Shown: positions 56,934 through 64,000 of the stretch, piece after piece
Numbering within the stretch: position 1 is the stretch's first letter
Layout: the number at the start of each line of letters is the position of its first letter
NCBI GenBank assembly: GCA_964036295.1
Contig: OZ038463.1
Span: forward strand, 6,191,274 to 6,255,273
Length of the DNA stretch: 64,000 nt
Reading direction: 5' to 3'
Source: Plumapathes pennacea
Lineage: Eukaryota > Cnidaria > Anthozoa > Antipatharia > Myriopathidae
Position numbers and translations under genes: made by a program
Notes under the pieces: model-generated
The model's database searches: none
What the model was told of the DNA's origin: nothing
Seen by the model: only the letters and a program-made list of their open reading frames with translations

Positions 56934-57043
56934 CAAGATCTAGAGCATGTTTTATCTGGGCTGCAGATTTATTCCCTTGCACTTTAGCACCTTGGTGTAT
57001 ATGTTGGACTTTTTTCCACACACTAATATTTCTTCATCAAAAG
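54913..57043. other. Shared GSTO/antizyme upstream region and antizyme 5' part
   Basis: GSTO reads left from 54912 and antizyme reads right, so about 54913-55200 may be a bidirectional promoter. A possible antizyme 5' exon ends at 55392 before a GTACGT donor, but no ATG in it stays open into the frame of the next exon. The rest looks like intron, with a copy of the 25393 dispersed element and a poly-A run (56908-56932). Confidence 0.45.
56655..56915. mobile_element. Dispersed element, copy 2
   Basis: Shares GTGTGGACT, TTATTTACCGCAATTTTT, CATCACATGGTCAAAATGTTG and ATCGTTGTCTGGACTCTCAT with 25393-25632. It is interrupted in the middle by unrelated A-rich sequence. Confidence 0.6.
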
Positions 57044-57053
57044 GGAATCAACA

Positions 57054-58681
57054 ATGCATTGTGATCATCTCATGCGACGCTGGGCGGGATATTCCTGACA
57101 TCAACTTTGAGGATGCATCATCTTCAGGCGATGAGGGTGGTGGAGACGATGAAGGGGATGGCATACCACAGTTTTTGAGTCTTTATCAAGTAAGCTGACT
57201 AGAATCTTATGACATAACACATAAAAGAGGTATCAAGCTACACTGCAGTTTTTAGTCCTGCACCTAAACAAGGGATTGCCTCTTTCTTTCCCATAACAAA
57301 TTCCACACTACAGTAAGATTGTAGTAACAATCATTTCACAAAAGTACCTAATGCCTGATGATGATTATTATACAAGTAAGAACTTGTTCCAGAACTTACC
57401 ATGTGCTCAGCACACTTGAGGTAAACATAGATTAAGCTTTTCAATTCAGTAATAATCCTAATAAAGAGTGTTGAAACCTGAAAACACTTTGTAATCAAAA
57501 CCAAACTGAGCAAGGTATCAACCAGAAACTGGCAGAGAAACTTGAAGTTGATCACTTTTGGTAATGAAAAGCTGATTTTTATTAATTTAATAATAATGAT
57601 GAACAGCATGTAAAATATTGAATATTGCTCTGCCAGGACTTCAAGCCACCTCCCACCAAAGGCGACGATGGTTTACCTCCCAAGCTGAAGTTGTACAACT
57701 TTCGCCTGCGGCGTGATGATCATCACTTGGCAGAATGGCATGCTTTGCTTGTAGGTGACTGCCTTCATGTGGAAGTACCAAATGGGGCCATGCCAAATGG
57801 AAGCAAAGAATGGTGAGAGACAAAGGCACTGTGTTAACATTCTTGCTGTAGTTTCATCTTGCTTATGTTGCTGAGTGAAGTTGGGGTTCAATCAAAAAGT
57901 TTCAAAAAGTCCCTAAATTGACAGGTCAGTTCATTTGACATGTATTATTTTTATAGTTTTGTATCCTTGCTGGAGTATGCTGAGGAGACACTGGACTGCA
58001 AATATGTGTTTGTGTGTCTGGAGAAGGACAGACCAGACAGGGGTAGGTTTCATTTACACAAATGCCATTCACGTAACTTGTCCAATCTGGTCCAAGTTTG
58101 AATGTACAGTGAAACCTCAATATAACAAACCTCAGTGAAACCTCAATATGACAAAATCCCTGATATAATGACCGATATTCTTCAGCCCGTTACAGCCCAG
58201 TTACAGTAAAATGTATGGAAGCAGAACCTTGCTGTAAGGAAACCCTGTTACTGTATATCGAACACATTTTCCCAGTCCCTTGGTCTTCATTATATCAAGG
58301 TTTCACTGTATCTAGTCCGGATTGAATAATGAAGATGTGAAAAGCATAAATTTACCACCAGTCCCTCCCCCTTTCCTAATAACTACTGATTACAGTATTT
58401 TTGACATTATTTTCTGTGCAAAAGTTAGGCCCCAAGTTTAAACAATCTAAGATGTGTGAGTGTTTAAAATCAACAGTACTTTACATGTAGCTATTATTAG
58501 AAATTTTCCTCTTGAATGGTTGTGAAGAAATTTGTCCTGTGCTAACAGTAACTGTTTGTTTTTCTCCACAGTAAACATGATGCGTACATTCATGTTCATG
58601 GGATTTGAAACTGTAATGCCAAGCCACAAGCTCTGCCCTAGTAGCCCTGGTCATGTGTTCATGGCTTATACAATAGAGTGA
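57054..58681 (+). CDS. OAZ: Ornithine decarboxylase antizyme (+1 frameshift gene)
   Basis: Exons 57044-57189, 57637-57812, 57957-58042 and 58572-58681. Frame 0 ends ..RRWAGYS then TGA at 57096-57098; the main product needs a +1 shift and continues DINFEDASSSGDE to the stop at 58679-58681, 154 codons after the shift. The C-terminal antizyme domain is clear: GDCLHVEVPNGAMPNGSKE, SLLEYAEETLDCKYVFVCLE, MRTFMFMGFETVMPSHKLCP, VFMAYTIE. Antizyme binds ornithine decarboxylase, sends it to the proteasome without ubiquitin and limits polyamine uptake; high polyamines promote the shift. The start is uncertain: ATG 57054 gives only 14 codons before the TGA, and a spliced 5' exon may extend it. The last intron holds a Tc1/pogo MITE. 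Confidence 0.93.
57093..57098 (+). promoter_or_regulatory. OAZ: Antizyme programmed +1 frameshift site TCC-TGA
   Basis: TCC (57093-57095) in the P site followed by TGA (57096-57098). Skipping one T places GAC (57097-57099) in frame and opens the antizyme domain. TCC-TGA is the shift site used from fungi to mammals. The preceding RRWAGYS resembles the PRWCS before the human site. Confidence 0.92.
58105..58320. mobile_element. Tc1/pogo-like MITE in antizyme intron
   Basis: TA at 58105-58106 and 58319-58320 flank CAGTGAAACCTCAATATAAC and its inverse ending ATATCAAGGTTTCACTG. A second CAGTGAAACCTCAATATG follows at the left end as a partial tandem copy. No coding capacity. Confidence 0.88.
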
Positions 58682-61042
58682 AACATATCCTCTCTACATG
58701 TATGCAATTTGTTGAGCTGCATGACCGTGCTATTTATGGTTACATTTTCAAGAATGTTTCCAGTATCATAATATTATACTGTACTGTAGTATTATCTCTT
58801 TTTCTTTTTCTTTTTCTTTTTCGATATTTTTATGTTTGGAGCAGTAGCTAGGTGTAGTATACTATACATTAATCTATCTTGAAGAACTGCAGCTGTGGTT
58901 TCATTATGTTAGTGGCTGCCACTTCCATTTGTGGCACTGCTTTTGGGTTCAATATCTTAGTTAAAGCTTACTTGTTGCTTGTTAACAATAGCTGCCCTTT
59001 GTGGCTTAGCGGACAGTGTACCTTTAAGGTGTAAAAGTGAAGTGCACATGTTATTGTAATATTTGAATGTGTCGTGGGATTAATATTATGGTTTATAAAC
59101 CAGTTGGTGTTGTATTGCCTGTGTCTTCAATTTTAGTACTGGTTCAAACCTTGCATTTCTGCCAAGTGAAATGTAACCCTTGTGTTCCTGCCTGTATTCA
59201 ATTTTCCACAATATACAGTATATAAACTAGGAATTCTCAAAGGGAAGTGAAGTGCTGCCTCTCATAAGACCCTTGATAGCTGTTAATCCTTTCACTCCCA
59301 AGCTCAAAATACAAATTCTCCTAACAATAAAATAAGAAATGTATGAGTGATAAAATGAGAATTTATGTTTTAATCAACTGTCATTTGATACAATCCTCTA
59401 AAAATTATTTAGAACAAGGATATGAATACTTTTACTTCAATCCGGATTGTGCCAACTTCGAAATAGAAATTGCAACAACATGGCGATATCTCGTACTTCC
59501 AAATTGATCGGCTGATCAACTGTGTCACCTTTGGACTCTAACCGAAACCTGCCTGTGTTAATTGCACTTCAATGACTCCTTGGGAACTTCAATGACTTAT
59601 CTTTGGTAATCTTTTAACTTCTCTATCATAGAGACTTGCTCTTTCACATTATCACTTGAGTTTTTGTTGAGTGATCAAACAATATTGCCGTGTGCACATG
59701 ACTGATCATTTTTTTACAGACACGCTGTGTTGAGCGACTCATTTAGAATATGGGTTCAATATTACTACATATATGCAAATATAACAAGTATTCTGAAATG
59801 CACAAAGTGGTGTCTCGTGGTCTCGAGGAAGGAGGACCAACATGGTGTGACAAGCCACAATATCATTGCTTTGACAGCTGCTAAAATCTTTTTGTAAAAA
59901 GCTGGGCAAAGGCACACCGTTCTTTGCTTAGGCTTTCCATGCAATCAGCACCAACACCTGTGTCTACACTGAGTGCAACTTGTCTTGAGGATCAAAGATG
60001 ATTGATTCATTACCATCCTTGCAGCAGGGTACCAGTCTTCTCTCCTTATAATGACAGTTTCTTTCAGCTAAAAACCCTTGAAAACTGAACTCAGTGTGTA
60101 CCTGACTGAGTATGAGTAGAAGGGGTTCCACTGATGTGCTCACACTCTGACTCAGTTCTAGACAAAAAATTGCAACCACCATGCACAGTAGCCAGAAATT
60201 CAACTGGAGACAATATTGTATGATACATGAAGTACCTCATGGGCATCTCGATCTGGAGGTCAGAACAGAACAATGATTATCATGGGTCAAGTGTCCTGAA
60301 TGTCGATCATAATGCCACTGGTAAAAGATTGATCCTCGTATTACAGTAACAGTTACAGGTAAGGCAAATTGAGACCAACTGAACAATTTATTTAAGTGCC
60401 CACCCCATCCTCCTCCTTTGAATATGGTCCCATAGGTGCTTAATTAAGCATAATCTGAACCACCCTTGACGTACCTTCAACTTTCTTTGACTCGTCACAC
60501 AAAAGAGATTCAGAAGCATCAGTGATGAAAGCATCAGAAACACCAGGATCAGGGGCAGAAGCAGAGGCATTGTTCTCTGGTGAAAAATTAAATTGATTTC
60601 AGACCAAATATCAAAATCTCCGACCTTATTCCAGACCAAAGGTTAAAATCGATACCCTATTTCAGACTAACATGCTGAAAGCGATACCCTTGGGACGTTC
60701 CCTTTTTTTCCGAACCCCCCCTATGGACGAACGATTCCTACCCCAAGATCGGCCGATTCTTACCCCCTTAAGAATTTCAGCTGATTTCTACATATCATTT
60801 TAGGAAAAGACCATTTTTAAAATATCGATAGATTCCTATGGTTCATTTAAAAAATCGGATTCCTACCTGTCATAAAAAAGTTAGCCAAAAAATCTCGTCC
60901 ATGGGGGGGGGGGGGGGTTCAGAAAATAAATGGAACGTCCTCAATGGGGCGGCACATACATATACATGTACCGAAATGGCTCATAAATGGGAGTACCCCC
61001 CCCCCCCCCCCCGGGTCAATTACCTGCTGTTTCCTTCTTTTC
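58682..61042. other. Antizyme 3' flank and repeats
   Basis: No exon recognised. An AATAAA at 59326-59331 lies in a fragment of the TTAA MITE. The right part (60560-61015) is an inverted copy of the GGTCTGAAATAGGGT repeat with G and C homopolymers. Confidence 0.5.
60560..61015 (-). mobile_element. GGTCTGAAATAGGGT dispersed repeat, inverted copy
   Basis: Read on the - strand: ATTGACCCGG, poly-G, TACTCCCATTTATG and later GGTATCG and TTTGGTCTGGAATAAGG, as in 47036-47290. Homopolymers: G at 60904-60917, C at 60996-61012. Confidence 0.6.
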
Positions 61043-61240
61043 TCATCGAGCTTTTCGAGCCTCGTATTTACTGGCGGAATACGTTCCTTTGCAGTTCCGA
61101 CGTCCTGTTACTGGGTCCGTGGCATATTCGTAAAAAGCTGGTTTACGCTTCTTCTTAACAGAACCCCTATCTAACAATCTCTGAGCCTCGGCCAATAGCT
61201 CTTCCTTGGAAGGCAGTTGTTTTCTTTTCTTCGGCGCCAT
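61043..61240 (-). CDS. Small basic hypothetical protein, 65 aa
   Basis: ATG at 61240, stop TGA at 61043-61045. It starts MAPKKRKQLPSKEELLAEAQ, has a second basic cluster (SVKKKRKPAFYEY) and a basic end (SASKYEARKAR). Basic runs at both ends of a short predicted helix (KEELLAEAQRLLDRG) suggest a nuclear or ribosome-associated protein (inference). It is transcribed away from METTL13 with 234 nt between the two ATGs, the spacing of a bidirectional promoter, and its codon use looks like coding sequence. Not a family I recognise; it could also be chance. Confidence 0.5.
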   Translation of the reverse strand: MAPKKRKQLPSKEELLAEAQRLLDRGSVKKKRKPAFYEYATDPVTGRRNCKGTYSASKYEARKAR

Positions 61241-61474
61241 TTTGTACACAGATGGCCCTGGGGATAAGCATGGCATGACCTGCATACAAGCAATCTTTAT
61301 TTTCCAGATCAAATGTCTAATATCAATTCATGATAATCATTGTTCTGGGGCCATCGGTAGGATGCGGTTGGCCCTGGGGCCTGGGGACGAGCTCTGAGAA
61401 AAAGTATCGCTGGCTCATTTCGTCGCTCGCGCTTGCTCGCGCTCTGTGTTGAGGTTTTGCTTTTTTGTCCGCGA

Positions 61475-63544
61475 ATGGATTTGCTCGCGAGGTCGCCTGA
61501 TTGGGAAGGGTGCAAGAGTGTTTACAGAGAATTATTTTACAGAGAAGCAGGGTTATTTTTCTGCGGCAATTACCCTGAATTATACAACGTTCTCCTAAAG
61601 TACTGCAAAGCGCGCGACGATGTTCTGTTGACAGGAAACGATTCTTCCAGTCTCGGCGAGAAGCTTTACGACGCAGGTATTCACAAGGCTGTGATTGTGG
61701 AAAGTTCTCAAGCCGTCGCCGCGCGGAGGAGTGAAAAAGAAAAGGAGAAAAGACCAAGTTTGCAATATTTCACGGCGGATTCTGGGAAGGTACACATTGT
61801 ACATATTAAATAATGCCATCCCTCACTTTATTTCCACAATCTCCTTTACTTCCCCCCTCCTAGTTCTTGTGGATAGGAGACGAAAGGGGGGGGGGGGGGG
61901 TACTCCATTGATTATTTGCAAATTTTATTACCCTGTCTAAGATAGTGTATTTAATTTCTGCACGCAGGCTAGCTTAAGAGTGGATCCCAAAGTACTGTAT
62001 CTCAGTTTATGAACACCATTTTTATTATCTTTCAAGTATTTCCTTACACAGCAAAAGTAATGGCGGGTTATTGATTGATGCCATCCTCTTGCGAGCGGAG
62101 GTTATTTTGGTCATGCATCACAATTCCACCAATCACGTGTGAGAGGAAAGAAATATTTGGCAAGTGGTACTTTCAGTAGATTGGGATGACAATTTCTGGT
62201 TTAGATGAAAAAGGAGACAGACATAGTTAAATAGTAGGTAATTATAGAGCTATATAAACCTATATGACAACAACAACAACAAAATTAAAAATAATACAGT
62301 AATGATACCAGTATCTATTGACTGCATCAATAGGTCTTTTGTCTCTGTCTCAAAGTGATGTCCAGTGGAATATCTTTCACATGCTGTAGCAGAAATGAAT
62401 TTGATTTTTATGAAAATGAACATGTCAGTAAAAAAAAAACAAAACAGAAAAACAAACAAAAACAGCAAAAAAAAAAAAAAAAAAAAACAAGAAAAAAAAC
62501 ATAAAAATAACTTTCACTTCATAGGCCAGCTTGATTAGAGAAGGCAACTCGAAAATGATCTTCTAATTTGTGCCTTGCAGATTGATTTTGCTCCTGAAAG
62601 CTTCAATGTTGTTGTGGATAAGGGTAAACTGGATACCATATTTCGAGAAACCAATGAGGAAGCTTGTGAAGAAGAAACAAAGCAAACACTAAATGAAGCA
62701 CAGAGAATACTGAGGACAGGAGGTCGATATCTGTGCATTTCCCTTGCACCTGAAACACTACTTAACAAGTTGTTGGATCACTTTTCAAATGGCTGGTTTG
62801 TGAGAATACACAAAGTGGACCCAGTGAAGATGCCTGACCAGTCCTTGATGTCTCGGTTTGTTTTTGTTTTTACCAAGACAAGGTTCACAATGCTCTCAAC
62901 AGGGTCTAGTCCCAATACACAGGTGCCAAAAATTCTGGAACTGTGCCTGCATGGAAGTGATTTCATTGATCGTCGTGACTCGCTGGAGAGTGTCAAGTGC
63001 ATTATTCAGGAGTGCCAAGCATATTCTGTGATTCGTAAGAAGCTCGAAGGTAAGACAGCAATCTGCATTAAGCAGGCTCCGTGGTTCAAAGCTCATGGCA
63101 TGATTTCAGTTCTTTGGGTGTCCATTAACTGGACAACCATTAATTTTGAACCCTGCATGTGAACTCACTTTGACCTCCTAAATGTGAAACTTTAGTTATC
63201 CCCACCTCCACCCTGAGAGAGTCCTTTTGCTTGTGGGGCCCAGACCCCTTGCCAAAATCTCACATTTAAAAATTTGATTTTTATGTCGCCCTCGGCATGA
63301 AAGGCAGCTCTCTTAAGTACAGTCATGTAGTACATATGATTTATTATTCAATATTCCTTTTATTTACTGGAAATGTGCTTTGGACTAGGGGACCAGTATC
63401 TGGAGGGTAGAGTCACACTTGACTTGTGGACGGCATCTGGAACAGATAGAGAACAACAGAACCCCAGATATTTGCTCTCTATCACTGACATACCACTTAG
63501 TGAGAGCAAGAATGGCAAGTTTGCAATTTTCATTGTGCCACAAG
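61475..63544 (+). CDS. METTL13: METTL13 (eEF1A methyltransferase), 5' part
   Basis: Exons 61475-61789, 62581-63049 and 63389-63544; the gene continues past the window. The product starts MDLLARSPDWEGCKSVYREL and follows the N-terminal methyltransferase domain of METTL13: VLLTGNDSSSLGEKLYDAG (motif I region), FNVVVDKGKLDTIF, RILRTGGRYLCISLA, VFVFTKTRF, FAIFIVPQG. In mammals METTL13 methylates eEF1A: the N-terminal domain acts on Lys55 and the C-terminal domain on the N-terminus. Only the first domain and linker are in view. Motif I has Gly-Asn-Asp where human METTL13 has Gly-Cys-Gly. Junctions: phase 0 after exon 1, phase 1 after exons 2 and 3. Confidence 0.93.
61880..61910. repeat. Poly-G tract followed by TACTCCA
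   Basis: About 15 G then TACTCCATTGATTA, in METTL13 intron 1. The poly-G/TACTCC pair is the end seen in the GGTCTGAAATAGGGT repeats. Confidence 0.75.
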
Positions 63545-64000
63545 GTAAGTTCTTCCACAAATGTGAAGTTCATGAAAGATGCATAACAATATATAATAAT
63601 TATACAGTACAAAATTATATAATTTAACAATATATTATGTATATTTATGACCCATCAAATATTTCCTCCCGTGTGTGATTGGTGAAATTGTGACACGTGA
63701 CTGAATAACGAATAAACAGCAAACTGTCGCTGTTTATTGACAATAATTATCCAAACCCAGTTTTATATATTAATCACAAAAAAAAAAAAAAAAACCATTA
63801 CAAGATGACTACCGAGGGGGCATCAATTCATTTGTCAAAAAAGCAGTTCCAGAAAGCACCATATGAGGCTAATATGAGGAAAGCCACACTTTGCTCTCAC
63901 AAAACTTTTAATGTTTGTAGACACCGATGCAGACTGGAATGTTATTATGTAAAACTATTATGTTCCTCACTTTTAGGACTTTTGTCTTTGTTTTTCATTA
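63545..64000. other. METTL13 intron, window edge
   Basis: No further exon was recognised before the window ends. A poly-A run is at 63778-63794. Confidence 0.6.

Overview
The window is eukaryotic, from an animal and most likely an anthozoan cnidarian such as a stony coral. It is AT-rich, has many short exons with GT-AG introns, is packed with MITE-like insertions and microsatellites, and carries secreted ShKT-domain genes of the kind abundant in corals and sea anemones. The organism call is inference from gene content.

Layout: an intronless BTB-BACK-Kelch gene (714-2432, +) has a foldback MITE just upstream of its ATG. Two tandem paralogous genes follow on the + strand. Gene A (4113-24506) reads as 30 exons and 927 aa: signal peptide, short propeptide with a Lys-Arg site, ten ShKT domains separated by Pro- or Thr/Glu-rich linkers, one fibronectin type II (FN2) domain and a C-terminal CAP/SCP domain. 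Gene B (27499-33637) is a compact version with 9 exons, 372 aa, two ShKT, one FN2 and CAP. Gene C (36552-47860, -) is convergent and encodes a 755-aa secreted mosaic: signal peptide, WAP-like, two CCP/sushi, WAP-like, five CCP, two FN3 and a terminal ShKT. Almost every junction in A, B and C is phase 1, and all three reading frames close exactly from ATG to stop when the exons are joined.

Beyond them lie an omega-class glutathione transferase (48758-54912, -, five exons, catalytic Cys in exon 1) whose first intron carries a 3.45-kb palindromic element flanked by TTAA; an ornithine decarboxylase antizyme (57054-58681, +) with its TCC-TGA +1 frameshift site; a small basic ORF (61043-61240, -); and, divergent from that, the 5' part of METTL13 (61475 onward, +), which runs off the window.

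The most unusual part is 3.9-48 kb: a cluster of secreted, cysteine-rich, exon-shuffled extracellular proteins. Gene A grew by an internal tandem duplication of a block of about 6-8 kb. Gene C, on the opposite strand, ends in an ShKT exon that closely resembles one of gene A. The ShKT domains lack the Lys-Tyr pair of channel-blocking ShK peptides and the CAP domain lacks a usual histidine, so binding or structural roles in the extracellular matrix, mucus or innate defence look more likely than classical venom activity (inference).
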